From the NCBI RefSeq assembly GCF_014191055.1, contig NZ_JACHWB010000002.1, positions 372,001 through 436,000 of the forward strand: a DNA stretch of 64,000 bases, read 5' to 3'. Origin of the DNA: Microvirga lupini (lineage in GTDB: Bacteria; Pseudomonadota; Alphaproteobacteria; Rhizobiales; Beijerinckiaceae). Within the stretch, counting starts at the first letter, position 1. The number at the start of each line of letters is the position of its first letter. Under the pieces are notes generated by a model. The model saw nothing but the letters and a program-made list of their open reading frames with translations. It was not told the origin of the DNA and did no database searches. Shown here one piece after another: positions 8,921 to 18,016 of the stretch. Position numbers and translations under genes: made by a program.

Positions 8921-9856
8921 ATGGATACCATTTCGATCCGCGCCCCCAGCATGCCTTCAGGTGGCACCAAAGCCCAACGTCGCGTGAAAACGCGCCTGCC
9001 AGCGGCCATCGCCCTCCTGCCGACCGCCCTTATTGTTCTTATCGTCTATATCGGCTGCATGCTCTGGACTGTGCGGCTCTCGTTCACGAGTTCGACCCTT
9101 CTGCCGAAGCTCGATTGGGTTGGCTTTGCGCAGTACAGCCGCCTCTTCGCCAATGACCGCTTCCTGACCTCAGCCTCCAACATCGTCATCTTTGGCGCCC
9201 TGTTCATCTCGGGCTGCCTCATCATCGGCTTCCTGCTCGCCGTCTTCATCGATCAGAACATCCGTGGCGAGGGCCTCTTCCGCACCATCTTTCTTTATCC
9301 CTATTCCATGTCCTTCGTGGTCACGGGCGTGGCTTGGCAATGGTTTCTCAATCCGGGCCTCGGCCTGCAGAAGCTCGTCCGGGACATGGGTTTTGAAAGC
9401 TTCACCTTCGATTGGCTCGTGAATCAGCGGATGGCGATCTACACGATCGTCATCGCAGGTCTCTGGCATGGGGCCGGCCTGACCATGGCAATCCTGCTCG
9501 CGGGCCTTCGCGGCGTCGACAAGGATCTCTGGAAGGCCGCCAAGGTCGATGGGATACCCACTTGGCGCGTCTACACCTCCGTCGTTCTGCCCCTCCTCCG
9601 CCCCATGGTGGTCACGGCTGTCGTGCTGCTTACGACCGGCGTCGTGAAGCTCTATGACCTCGTCGTCGCGATGACCTTGGGTGGCCCTGGCATCGCCACT
9701 GAAGTGCCGGCGAAGTTCGTCATGGACCATCTGTTCGAGCGCAACAACATCGCTCTCGGCACAGCCGCCGCGACGATCATGCTGATTACCGTCATTTCGA
9801 TCCTGGCACCCTGGGTCTATGTCCGCTACGTCCGTCCGCAAGGGAGGCATGCATGA
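8921..9856 (+). CDS. Sugar ABC transporter permease (GtsB/MalF-like)
   Basis: Integral inner-membrane subunit, 311 residues from the ATG at 8921; an in-frame TTG at 8894 would add nine residues but has no better ribosome site. Six hydrophobic segments and the cytoplasmic EAA loop LWKAAKVDGIPTWRVYTSVVL (only about 20 residues, ending near the last third) are those of CUT1 permeases. Its last codons overlap the next permease by four bases (ATGA), indicating coupled translation. Confidence 0.88.
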   Translation: MDTISIRAPSMPSGGTKAQRRVKTRLPAAIALLPTALIVLIVYIGCMLWTVRLSFTSSTLLPKLDWVGFAQYSRLFANDRFLTSASNIVIFGALFISGCLIIGFLLAVFIDQNIRGEGLFRTIFLYPYSMSFVVTGVAWQWFLNPGLGLQKLVRDMGFESFTFDWLVNQRMAIYTIVIAGLWHGAGLTMAILLAGLRGVDKDLWKAAKVDGIPTWRVYTSVVLPLLRPMVVTAVVLLTTGVVKLYDLVVAMTLGGPGIATEVPAKFVMDHLFERNNIALGTAAATIMLITVISILAPWVYVRYVRPQGRHA

Positions 9857-10740
9857 GCGCCGCCGTCATGCCGCAAGGCCGCCGCCCCCGCCACCTCACC
9901 ATCGGCCGCATCGGTGTCTATGCCTTCCTGGCGACCGCAGCCCTGTTCTTCCTGCTGCCGCTCTGGATCATGGTTGTGACATCGCTCAAACCCATGGAGG
10001 AGATCCGGCTCGGCAACATTCTGGCCCTACCCGCCGCTATGACATTCGAGGCCTGGACCAAGGCATGGTCCTCCGCCTGCACCGGCCTTGAATGCAATGG
10101 CATCAGCGTCGGGTTCTGGAACTCGGTACGCATCCTGATCCCGTCGGTGATCCTCTCGATCATTGCCGGCGCCATCAACGGCTATGCCCTGTCATTCTGG
10201 CGGGTCAAAGGAGCCAACGTCATGTTCGGCGTGCTGCTGCTCGGCGCCTTCATCCCCTATCAGGTCTTCCTCTATCCGCTGGTGCGCATCTTCTCGCTGA
10301 CTGGAATCTACAACTCGCTCACCTGCATCGTGCTCGTGCATGTGATCTTCGGCCTGCCGACCATGACGCTCCTGTTCCGCAACTACTATGCGGGGCTGCC
10401 GATCGAGCTGTTCAAGGCGGCGCGCATCGACGGCGGCGGGTTCTGGTCGATCTTCTTCCGGGTCATTCTGCCCATGTCGACCCCCATCCTGGTGGTCGCA
10501 ACAATCCTGCAGGTTACCGGCATCTGGAACGACTTCATCTTCGGCCTGACTTTCGCGGGCCGCGAGAACCTGCCCATGACCGTGCAACTCAACAACATCG
10601 TCAACTCAACGCAAGGCGAGCGCGCCTACAACGTGGATATGGCGGCGACCATGCTCGCCGCGCTCGTTCCGCTCGTCGTCTACTTCGTCTCCGGCCGCTG
10701 GTTCGTCCGCGGCATCGCCGCCGGCGCTGTGAAGGGGTAA
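9853..10740 (+). CDS. Sugar ABC transporter permease (GtsC/MalG-like)
   Basis: Second membrane subunit, 295 residues, with six predicted membrane spans and the EAA-loop sequence LFKAARIDGGGFWSIFFRVI near residue 185. The start codon overlaps the stop of the preceding permease. The two should form the membrane pore that binds the ATPase encoded 3 bases downstream. Typical MalG length and the C-terminal RWFVRGIAAGAVKG support the assignment. Confidence 0.88.
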   Translation: MSAAVMPQGRRPRHLTIGRIGVYAFLATAALFFLLPLWIMVVTSLKPMEEIRLGNILALPAAMTFEAWTKAWSSACTGLECNGISVGFWNSVRILIPSVILSIIAGAINGYALSFWRVKGANVMFGVLLLGAFIPYQVFLYPLVRIFSLTGIYNSLTCIVLVHVIFGLPTMTLLFRNYYAGLPIELFKAARIDGGGFWSIFFRVILPMSTPILVVATILQVTGIWNDFIFGLTFAGRENLPMTVQLNNIVNSTQGERAYNVDMAATMLAALVPLVVYFVSGRWFVRGIAAGAVKG

Positions 10741-10743
10741 GAA

Positions 10744-11823
10744 ATGTCGACCGTTTCCGTTCGTGATGTGACCGTCGCCTTTGAAGCCGTCCAGGTCTTC
10801 GATGGCCTCTCCCTCGACATCCAGGAAGGCGAGTTCATCGTCCTGCTCGGCCCCTCGGGCTGCGGCAAATCCACCCTGCTCAACGCCATTGCGGGACTGT
10901 TGGACGTGGCGGAAGGGCAGATCTGGATCAATGGGAAGAACGTCACCTGGGAGGAGCCGAAAGACCGCGGCATCGCCATGGTGTTCCAATCCTATGCCCT
11001 CTACCCGCGCATGAACGTGCGCGAGAACATGTCCTTCGGCCTGAAAATGGCGAAGACACCTAGACCTGAGATCGAGAAGCGCGTCGCCAAGGCGGCCGAA
11101 CTCCTGCAGATCACCCCTCTCCTCGACCGCCGCCCGGACCAGCTTTCCGGCGGTCAGCGCCAGCGTGTCGCCATCGGCCGTGCGCTCGTGCGCGATGCCG
11201 CCGTGTTCCTGTTCGACGAGCCTCTCTCCAACCTGGACGCGAAGCTGCGCAACGAATTGCGCGTCGAGATCAAGCGGCTGCACGCGCGCCTTGGCAAGAC
11301 CACGATGGTCTACGTCACGCACGACCAGATCGAAGCCATGACTCTGGCCGATCGCATCGTGGTCATGAAGGAGCAGAAGATTCAACAGATCGGCACGCCC
11401 GACGAGATTTATCACCGTCCGGCCAATCTGTTCGTTGCCGGCTTCGTCGGCTCGCCGCAGATGAATTTCGTCAAGGGCCGCATCGAGAACACCGGCGAGG
11501 GTCTGAGCTTCTTATCCGGCAATCGCCGCCTGTCGCTCTCAGGCTATCCGTTCGTCACGGCTCCCTCGTCCGGTCAGGACGTGGTGCTCGGCGTTCGCCC
11601 GGAGCACCTTGAGATTTCAAGCACCGGGATCTGGCCTGGATTTACCGTCGATATCGTGGAGCCTATGGGCGCCGATACGGTGATCTGGTGCAGCGATGCC
11701 CTCGGCTCGGCCCAGGTTCGCACCTCCGGCTCACGCCGCCCGACGCCGGGTGAAAGCCTGACGCTCCACGTCGATCCAAGCCAAGTCTCGCTGTTCGCTG
11801 CGGATTCCGGCGAGCGCCTTTGA
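10744..11823 (+). CDS. Sugar ABC transporter ATP-binding protein (MalK/UgpC-like)
   Basis: A 359-residue CUT1 ATPase. Walker A is GPSGCGKST (about 37-45), the ABC signature LSGGQRQRVAIGRALV follows, and Walker B is VFLFDEPLSNLDA. A C-terminal regulatory TOBE-like domain (about 240-359) is present, as expected for MalK/MsmX-type subunits, which may serve several permeases. It begins three bases after the permease stop codon and continues the operon. Confidence 0.93.
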   Translation: MSTVSVRDVTVAFEAVQVFDGLSLDIQEGEFIVLLGPSGCGKSTLLNAIAGLLDVAEGQIWINGKNVTWEEPKDRGIAMVFQSYALYPRMNVRENMSFGLKMAKTPRPEIEKRVAKAAELLQITPLLDRRPDQLSGGQRQRVAIGRALVRDAAVFLFDEPLSNLDAKLRNELRVEIKRLHARLGKTTMVYVTHDQIEAMTLADRIVVMKEQKIQQIGTPDEIYHRPANLFVAGFVGSPQMNFVKGRIENTGEGLSFLSGNRRLSLSGYPFVTAPSSGQDVVLGVRPEHLEISSTGIWPGFTVDIVEPMGADTVIWCSDALGSAQVRTSGSRRPTPGESLTLHVDPSQVSLFAADSGERL

Positions 11824-11888
11824 CAACACCAGCATCGCGGCAGGTCACGCGCAGACCTGTCGCGCCTCCATTGAAACCTGAGGACCTC

Positions 11889-12656
11889 ATGAGCGTCACA
11901 GACAGACTGTCCATTCAACTCTACACCTTGCGATCCCTGGAAGCTCTGGACCTGATCCTGGATACGGTGGCCGATGCCGGCTATCGCCATGTGGAGACGG
12001 TCGGATCGCACCTCGACAAGGCTGCCGAGGTCCGCACGAAGCTCGATGCACGCGGCCTGAAGGCCTCCTCCAGCCATGTCAGCATGGCGGCTCTGCGCGA
12101 GAAGCCAGATGCCATTGTTGACGCCTGCCGCACCCTTGGCCTCACGCACCTCTACATGCCGGCCGTTCCGCCGGAGGAGCGCGACATGGCCGCTGACGGC
12201 TGGCGTGAGCTCGGCAAGGAGCTGGGGCAGATGGCGGAGCGGTTCCAGGCTCAAGGCATCCGCCTCGGCTACCACAACCATCATTGGGAGCTGAAGCCGA
12301 AGGACGGTGCGAAGACGGCGCTTGAGCTGATCTTCGAGGCGGCTGGCTCGAGCCCCCTCACCTGGCAGGTCGACGTGGCCTGGCTCGTGCGCGGCGACGC
12401 TGATCCCAAGGAGTGGATCAACCGCTATCGCAACAGGATCACCGCCGCGCATGTGAAGGACATCGCGCCAGCCGGCCAGAACGAGGACCAGGACGGATGG
12501 GCCGATGTGGGCTCCGGCGTGCTGAACTGGCGCGATCTCTGGCGCGTATGCCGCGAGGCCGGAGCCGAGTGGATGGTGGTCGAGCACGACAAGCCGGCCG
12601 ACCCGGCCAAGACCGCCCGCGCCAGCTTCGACTTCCTGCGCTCCATCGAGGATTGA
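11889..12656 (+). CDS. Sugar phosphate isomerase/epimerase (AP endonuclease family 2, TIM barrel)
   Basis: A 255-residue xylose-isomerase-like TIM barrel: LSIQLYTLRS at the start, SSHVSM, GYHNHHWEL, and VDVAWLVRG carry the His/Glu/Asp metal ligands of this family. An in-frame TTG at 11820 would overlap the ATPase gene, but the ATG at 11889 has GAGGA eight bases upstream and gives the family start, so I chose it. In loci with Gfo/Idh dehydrogenases such proteins isomerise or cleave oxidised (keto) sugars. The exact substrate is unknown. Confidence 0.82.
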   Translation: MSVTDRLSIQLYTLRSLEALDLILDTVADAGYRHVETVGSHLDKAAEVRTKLDARGLKASSSHVSMAALREKPDAIVDACRTLGLTHLYMPAVPPEERDMAADGWRELGKELGQMAERFQAQGIRLGYHNHHWELKPKDGAKTALELIFEAAGSSPLTWQVDVAWLVRGDADPKEWINRYRNRITAAHVKDIAPAGQNEDQDGWADVGSGVLNWRDLWRVCREAGAEWMVVEHDKPADPAKTARASFDFLRSIED

Positions 12657-13837
12657 TGATCATGAATTCGCTGAATGTCGGCATCATCGGATGCGGCAAC
12701 ATCTCGGGCATCTATCTCCAGAACATTCCCGCCTATCGCGGTCTTACCCTGCGCGCCTGCGCGGATATGCGACCGGAAGTCGCTCAGGCCCAGGCAAGCC
12801 GCCACGGCATCGAAGCCATGGCTGTCGATGAGCTCCTAGCCCGCGACGACATCGATCTGGTGGTCAACCTCACTGTGCCGGCCGCTCATTTCGGCGTCTC
12901 GCTGGCAGCGCTGAGCGCAGGCAAGCACGTGTTCTCCGAAAAGCCGCTGGCGGTCGATTTCGAGCAGGGCCGCAAACTCGTTGACGAGGCGGAGGCCCGC
13001 GGCCTGCATCTCGGCTGCGCCCCGGACACCTTCCTTGGCGCCGGCGGGCGGCTTGCCCGCAAGCTTGTCGACGATGGCGCCATCGGCCGCATCCTGTCGG
13101 GGACGGCATTCCTCATGTCCCACGGTATGGAGCACTGGCACCCGGATCCGGAATTCTTCTTCAAGCCGGGCGGCGGCCCGATTCTCGACATGGCGCCCTA
13201 TTATCTGAGCACCCTCGTCAACCTGATCGGCCCGGTGCAGCGCGTCTTCGCCATGTCGAGCATCGGCTACCCTGAGCGGATCGTGACGGCGGAGTCGCCC
13301 CGCAAGGGCCACCGCATCACGGTCGAGACGCCCACCCATGTGACGGCGCTGCTCGAATTCGCCTCAGGCGCGCAAGTGACCTTCTGCATGAGTTGGGACG
13401 TGTGGAAGCACAGCCATCCGGCTATCGAGATCTACGGCTCGGAAGGATCCCTGCGCGTGCCGGATCCGAACTTCTTCGGCGGCCATGTGGAGGTCACCGA
13501 GCGCGGCGGAGACTGGCGCGCGGTCGACTCGGGCGAAATGCCGCTTGGCGTTCCCAACTGGCGCTCGCCTAACTGGGCACCCGACGTGCCGAACAAGGCC
13601 AATTACCGGGCGCTCGGCTTGGCCGATCTCGCGAGCGCCGTTCTGAACGGTACTCCGCATCGCTCCAGCGGACGTCTTGGCCTGCATGTTCTCGAGGTCA
13701 TGCACAGCATCCTCGAGGGCGCGGCCACCGGCCAGCCTCGGGCGATCACCACCAGTCTCGAACGCCCCGCCACCCTGGAAGACGCGGACGCCTCCATTCT
13801 CTGGAAGGGCCCTCCTCAGACGGCATCCGCCGCCTGA
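12656..13837 (+). CDS. Gfo/Idh/MocA family dehydrogenase (ThuB-like)
   Basis: A 393-residue dehydrogenase beginning MIMNSLNVGIIGCGNISG, with its ATG overlapping the last base of the isomerase stop. The dinucleotide-binding motif GIIGCGNISG is followed by the signature HVFSEKPLAV (Lys about 98), and a C-terminal substrate domain with GGGPILDMAPYY. The downstream ThuA-like gene makes it comparable to ThuB, which with ThuA takes part in oxidation of disaccharides to 3-keto derivatives in Sinorhizobium. That parallel is by gene order and family, not by proven substrate. Confidence 0.85.
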   Translation: MIMNSLNVGIIGCGNISGIYLQNIPAYRGLTLRACADMRPEVAQAQASRHGIEAMAVDELLARDDIDLVVNLTVPAAHFGVSLAALSAGKHVFSEKPLAVDFEQGRKLVDEAEARGLHLGCAPDTFLGAGGRLARKLVDDGAIGRILSGTAFLMSHGMEHWHPDPEFFFKPGGGPILDMAPYYLSTLVNLIGPVQRVFAMSSIGYPERIVTAESPRKGHRITVETPTHVTALLEFASGAQVTFCMSWDVWKHSHPAIEIYGSEGSLRVPDPNFFGGHVEVTERGGDWRAVDSGEMPLGVPNWRSPNWAPDVPNKANYRALGLADLASAVLNGTPHRSSGRLGLHVLEVMHSILEGAATGQPRAITTSLERPATLEDADASILWKGPPQTASAA

Positions 13838-13868
13838 GCTTTCGAATTCTTGGGAGAAAGAACGAGAG

Positions 13869-14513
13869 ATGCGGGAAGCACTCATCGTATGGGGCGGCTG
13901 GCATGGCCACGAGCCAGAGCAATGCGCGGGAATCGTCGCCGGAATGCTGCAGCACGAGGGCTTCAGGGTGCACCTGGAGAACTCAACCCGCGCCTTCGCC
14001 AGTCCTCGGTTCTCCACGATGAGCCTTGTCGTGCCGATCTTCACCATGTCGAAGATCGAGAAGGAAGAGGTCGCCAATCTCTCGCAGGCTGTCCGCGAGG
14101 GCGTTGGTCTCGCTGGCTTCCATGGTGGAATGGGCGATGCATTCCGGGATACCGTCGAGTACCAGTTCATGTGCGGTGGCCAATGGGTGGCCCATCCGGG
14201 CAACATCATCGACTACCGGGTCAACATCACCCGGACTGACGACCCGGTCATGGAGGGCATCCGCGACTTCGACTACCGGTCCGAGCAGTACTACATGCAT
14301 GTGGATCCTTCGAACGAGGTCCTCGCGACCACCACCTTTTCCGGCGATCATGCACTCTGGATCGAAGGCGTGGTGATGCCAGTCGTCTGGAAGCGCCGGC
14401 ACGGCCAGGGGCGCGTGTTCTACAGTTCCCTTGGTCACGTGGCGAAGGAATTCGAGGTGCCGGAGATGCGCATGATCCTGAAGCGCGGCATGGTCTGGGC
14501 GGCGCGCATCTGA
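13869..14513 (+). CDS. ThuA-domain protein
   Basis: A 214-residue ThuA-like protein (class I glutamine amidotransferase-like fold). It starts at ATG 13869, with GGGAGAAAG upstream; the longer open frame from 13677 overlaps the dehydrogenase gene. The segments ALIVWGGWHGHEPE, VGLAGFHGGMGDAF and the C-terminal HGQGRVFYSSLGHVAKEF are the conserved ThuA features. It is the last gene of the operon; a weak hairpin (14535-14554) follows. In the Thu pathway the partner is the preceding Gfo/Idh enzyme. Confidence 0.86.
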   Translation: MREALIVWGGWHGHEPEQCAGIVAGMLQHEGFRVHLENSTRAFASPRFSTMSLVVPIFTMSKIEKEEVANLSQAVREGVGLAGFHGGMGDAFRDTVEYQFMCGGQWVAHPGNIIDYRVNITRTDDPVMEGIRDFDYRSEQYYMHVDPSNEVLATTTFSGDHALWIEGVVMPVVWKRRHGQGRVFYSSLGHVAKEFEVPEMRMILKRGMVWAARI

Positions 14514-14650
14514 GTGATACGGTCGTTCACCTCCTTCGCGGAATGGAACGCGAAAGTATAATTTTGCTCATCGACCATGACATGATGCACCTTTTCCTAC
14601 AAACACATGCAAACCTCGAGAGATTCATCAGGCTATACATGTGGAGCGGA

Positions 14651-16087
14651 TTAGCTTCTCGCCAAACTCCTACCAAGCTCAAGTACTGATTGCACCAGGG
14701 CATCGACGTCGCAAGCTTCGGTGCGATGATTGACGAGTGCTGCGCGAATGGCGACTCGTCCGGAAAGCACAGTTACGGACGGTGCGACAATCCCTGATTC
14801 ATGGAGGGAGGCCACGATTTCAGAGTTGATGCGATCTGGATCCTCGCTCCGGTACCGGAAGCAAACAATGTTCAATTGTGCTGGCGCAAGTAATTCAAGT
14901 TCGGGTTCAGCGACAACTTTGCTCTCGAGATCCCGTGCTAGAGTGCATGTCTTCGCAATGACGGCACCGATCTTCTCGGTGCCGTGGACCTTGAGCGTGA
15001 ACCAAGTTTTCAAAGCGCGAAAGCCACGCGAGAGATCTAGGCCAAAGTCGCAAGGCCAAGGCGATCCACCGGCGAGCCCTCGGGTATCGCGGGTCAAATA
15101 GCCCGGGCGAGATGCGAAAGTGTCATGATGGAGAGAGCCGTCACGCACAAGGATAAACCCTGCATCGTAAGGAACTTGGCCCCATTTATGAAAATCGAAG
15201 GCGATTGAGTCGGCACTCTCGATCCCTTTCAATCGGGGCTGAATTTCTGGCGCGAGAATGCCGAGAGCTCCGAAAGCGCCATCGACATGGAACCAGAGCT
15301 TCTCACGCTGAGCAATCTCTGCAATGGCAGCAAGGTCATCGATCGCACCGACATCGACCGAACCAGCCGTTCCGACAATCAGGAAAGGAAGCAGACCCTC
15401 GTGGCGGTCGGATATGATCGCACGCTCCAGCGCGCCAGTATCCAAGCGATGCAGTTCGTCGGTCTCTATCAGTCGCAACGCGTCGCTGCCGATCCCGGAA
15501 ATCTCTAACGCCCGCGCGACGCACCCATGTGCCGCAGCAGATGCATAAGCCACGAGCTGCCTTCGAGACGCAGCGAGGCCGGAGCGGCGGACCTCAGTGC
15601 CAAGTGTAGCGGTTCTGGCGACCAACACTCCAATCAGGTTAGCCGTAGACGTGCCGGTGACGAACAGGCCGGTAGCCTCTTCAGGGAACCCGAAGATGTC
15701 TCGTACCCATTGTGTGATCTGCCTCTCGACCTCGATCGGCGTGTGATCCCGACCTCCCAGGTTTGCATTCAGGCCCGCAGCGAGCATTTCACCCAGCATT
15801 CCTGCCGGGTTCCCTCCGCCGTGTACCCAGCCCATGAAGCCAGGATGTACATTGCCCGTGGAGAATGGGAGGATGTTCTTGAGAAACTCATCATAAACCA
15901 CAGCCAAATCGTTCTCGGCGACGGGAACCGGGCTCTTGAAGTGGTCACGGACCTCGCCAGGAATCGGCTGCCAGACCGGACGCTCCCTGATGTTCTGAAT
16001 GTAGTTCAGGATATCGTCGAGCATTCTATGCCCGTTTGCGCGCAAATCATCCCAGTCCACAGGATCGAGTGTGGTCTTGTCGCGCAT
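14651..16087 (-). CDS. PLP-dependent group II decarboxylase
   Basis: A 478-residue pyridoxal-phosphate decarboxylase of the aromatic-L-amino-acid/glutamate/cysteine-sulfinate family. The PLP lysine is Lys301 in AFDFHKWGQVPYD; the upstream VDGAFGA provides the cofactor Asp, and TSTANLIGVLVART the phosphate site. GGAG lies 10 bases before the ATG. It follows tauC on the same strand after 189 bases, so it could belong to the taurine-type operon or have its own promoter. Location next to a sulfonate importer raises cysteate or cysteine sulfinate as candidates, but sequence alone does not settle this. Confidence 0.85.
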   Translation of the reverse strand: MRDKTTLDPVDWDDLRANGHRMLDDILNYIQNIRERPVWQPIPGEVRDHFKSPVPVAENDLAVVYDEFLKNILPFSTGNVHPGFMGWVHGGGNPAGMLGEMLAAGLNANLGGRDHTPIEVERQITQWVRDIFGFPEEATGLFVTGTSTANLIGVLVARTATLGTEVRRSGLAASRRQLVAYASAAAHGCVARALEISGIGSDALRLIETDELHRLDTGALERAIISDRHEGLLPFLIVGTAGSVDVGAIDDLAAIAEIAQREKLWFHVDGAFGALGILAPEIQPRLKGIESADSIAFDFHKWGQVPYDAGFILVRDGSLHHDTFASRPGYLTRDTRGLAGGSPWPCDFGLDLSRGFRALKTWFTLKVHGTEKIGAVIAKTCTLARDLESKVVAEPELELLAPAQLNIVCFRYRSEDPDRINSEIVASLHESGIVAPSVTVLSGRVAIRAALVNHRTEACDVDALVQSVLELGRSLARS

Positions 16088-16276
16088 GTATTTTACTCCT
16101 ACGGCAGAATCTGAAGTTATGCCGCCATCTGAAGAATTCGGAAAGCCTTGGTGATGGTGGCGTCAATTACGCCTTCCTCGTTTGGAGCTTACCTCGGAGA
16201 AACATTCAAGTGTGGCGGTGCAACCGAACCAACCGCGCCACGGAGCAGACGTTATCAACTTGGTCTTACTCTAGGG

Positions 16277-17158
16277 TCAAACCTTGCCCTTCCAGGGCAC
16301 CAGCACGCGCTCGAGCTGGCGGATACCGAACTCGAACATGCCAGCGAAGATACCGATGAGCAAAATACCCATCATCACGACATCCGTGCGCAGAAAATTC
16401 GATGCGTTGAGAACCATCTGGCCAATGCCTGCGTTCGCTGCAATCATCTCCGCGGCCACCAAAGTCGTCCATCCAACGCCCATCCCGATGCGCAGCCCGA
16501 CCAAGGTCTCGGGCAGAGCGGCAGGCAGAACGACATAAAGCAAAACCTGCACCCGGTTAGCGCCCATGGAGCGCGCCGCATTGATCTGTTCCTGAGAGGC
16601 AGACAAGACACCAGAGCGCGCAGCGAGCACAACAGGTGCGAAACATGCAAGGAAGATGAGCAGAACCTTCGAGGTTTCTCCGATGCCGAACCAGATGATC
16701 ATCAGGGGCAAATAAGCCAGGGGTGGCAGGGGACGGTAGAACTCGATCAACGGATCGAAGATGCCCCTGGCCACTCGGTTCATGCCCATGGCTAGCCCGA
16801 GAGGCACGCCTACAACGACAGCCAGGGTAAATGCTCCCATAATGCGAAGCAGGCTGGTGATAAGGTGAACCCAGAGTGGCTCGCCATCGAGTTCACCATT
16901 GATGGCCTGTCCTAGGGCAGCACCGATGGACTCTGGTGCGGGCAGGAAGAGTGGCTTGATCCAACCCTGATGGGTCGTGGCAGCCCAAAGCGCCAGCAGA
17001 AGAAACACAGTGACGATGCTGATGGCATGCTTGGATTTAGCCAGCAGCCGGAACTGACGCGTCGACCTTTCCTTGGCGTCCTGCTTTGGGGGAAGGTCGA
17101 CGATGCTGGACCCTGAAGAGGTCTTGTCGATGGATTCAGAAACAGACAAGGTATCCAT
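16277..17158 (-). CDS. tauC: Taurine-type ABC transporter permease
   Basis: A 293-residue membrane subunit of the nitrate/sulfonate/taurine ABC family. After a hydrophilic N-terminus come about six membrane spans; the stretch EFYRPLPPLAYLPLMIIWFG and the EAA loop (INAARSMGANRVQVLLYVVL) are strongly TauC/SsuC-like. It starts one base after the stop of the ATPase gene. Together with tauA and tauB it forms a complete importer. Confidence 0.88.
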   Translation of the reverse strand: MDTLSVSESIDKTSSGSSIVDLPPKQDAKERSTRQFRLLAKSKHAISIVTVFLLLALWAATTHQGWIKPLFLPAPESIGAALGQAINGELDGEPLWVHLITSLLRIMGAFTLAVVVGVPLGLAMGMNRVARGIFDPLIEFYRPLPPLAYLPLMIIWFGIGETSKVLLIFLACFAPVVLAARSGVLSASQEQINAARSMGANRVQVLLYVVLPAALPETLVGLRIGMGVGWTTLVAAEMIAANAGIGQMVLNASNFLRTDVVMMGILLIGIFAGMFEFGIRQLERVLVPWKGKV

Positions 17159-17159
17159 G

Positions 17160-17966
17160 TCAGGCCTCAGTCTTAGCGAAATGGTCGCGGCGATGGATGG
17201 TGTTCAACACGCGCTCACGAACGGCAATGAATTCAGGTGACGACTTCACGGCGCGCGCATCGCGGGTTTCGATGTAGCGTCGGGAAAAATCAAGATCGAT
17301 GGTTTCGACAATCCGGCCAGGACGCGGACTCATAATCACAAGCTTCGTGGCCATAAAGACCGCCTCCTCCACGTCATGCGTGATGAAGAAAGCCGTCTTC
17401 CCGGTACGGTGCCAAAGATCGACGACCAATTCCTGGGCCTGTTCGCGTGTGAACGCGTCCAAGGCGCCGAAAGGCTCATCCATCAGCAGCACGCGTGGAT
17501 TGTTTGCCAAGGCACGCGCAAGTCCAACGCGCTGCTGCATGCCCCCTGACAGGTGATAGATCTTGTGATTGACGAAATCGGACAATCCAACAAGATTGAG
17601 CATCTCGGCAGCAATGCGCCGCCGTTCGGGCTTGGACATGCCACGCATCCTAAGGCCGAAGGCTACGTTGTCACCCACGTCTAGCCAGGGCATGAGTGCG
17701 TGCTGCTGGAACACGACACCGCGATCCGCACCTGGCGTCCGGATTTCGGCGCCATCCAGAAGAACCCTGCCTGCCGTTGGCCTCACGAATCCTGCAATCA
17801 CGGACAGCAGCGTAGTCTTGCCGCAGCCCGATGCGCCGAGCGCAACGGCAAACTCGCCAGATTCGATTGTTAGATCAAGGTGCGACAGAGCGACGGTCCT
17901 CGACGGCCCTTCTCCGTAATGGACACTGAGGTTGCTGATCTCGAGTATGCCACCCTCCTTACGCAA
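17160..17966 (-). CDS. tauB: Taurine-type ABC transporter ATP-binding protein
   Basis: A 268-residue ATPase: Walker [10 protein letters not shown], signature [15 protein letters not shown], Walker [14 protein letters not shown]. The open frame begins at a TTG (17964-17966). The family start is expected at about residue 8, where a full AAGGAGG ribosome site (17954-17960) is followed five bases later not by ATG but by ATA (17946-17948), then CTC GAG. The real start is therefore either the upstream TTG or the ATA. Located between tauA and tauC, all on the same strand. Confidence 0.88.
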   Translation of the reverse strand: MRKEGGILEISNLSVHYGEGPSRTVALSHLDLTIESGEFAVALGASGCGKTTLLSVIAGFVRPTAGRVLLDGAEIRTPGADRGVVFQQHALMPWLDVGDNVAFGLRMRGMSKPERRRIAAEMLNLVGLSDFVNHKIYHLSGGMQQRVGLARALANNPRVLLMDEPFGALDAFTREQAQELVVDLWHRTGKTAFFITHDVEEAVFMATKLVIMSPRPGRIVETIDLDFSRRYIETRDARAVKSSPEFIAVRERVLNTIHRRDHFAKTEA

Positions 17967-17968
17967 AG

Positions 17969-17994
17969 AGGTCGCGCCTCATGAGGCGCGACCT
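17969..17994 (-). terminator. 26-base perfect palindrome between tauA and tauB
   Basis: Thirteen bases, AGGTCGCGCCTCA, are followed directly by their reverse complement and would fold in mRNA as a very stable GC-rich hairpin with a minimal loop. It has no T run. Placed after the binding-protein gene, it may protect or attenuate the mRNA and lower expression of tauB and tauC. Confidence 0.7.
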
Positions 17995-18016
17995 TCCACT
18001 TTTCGTTCTCAAACTT

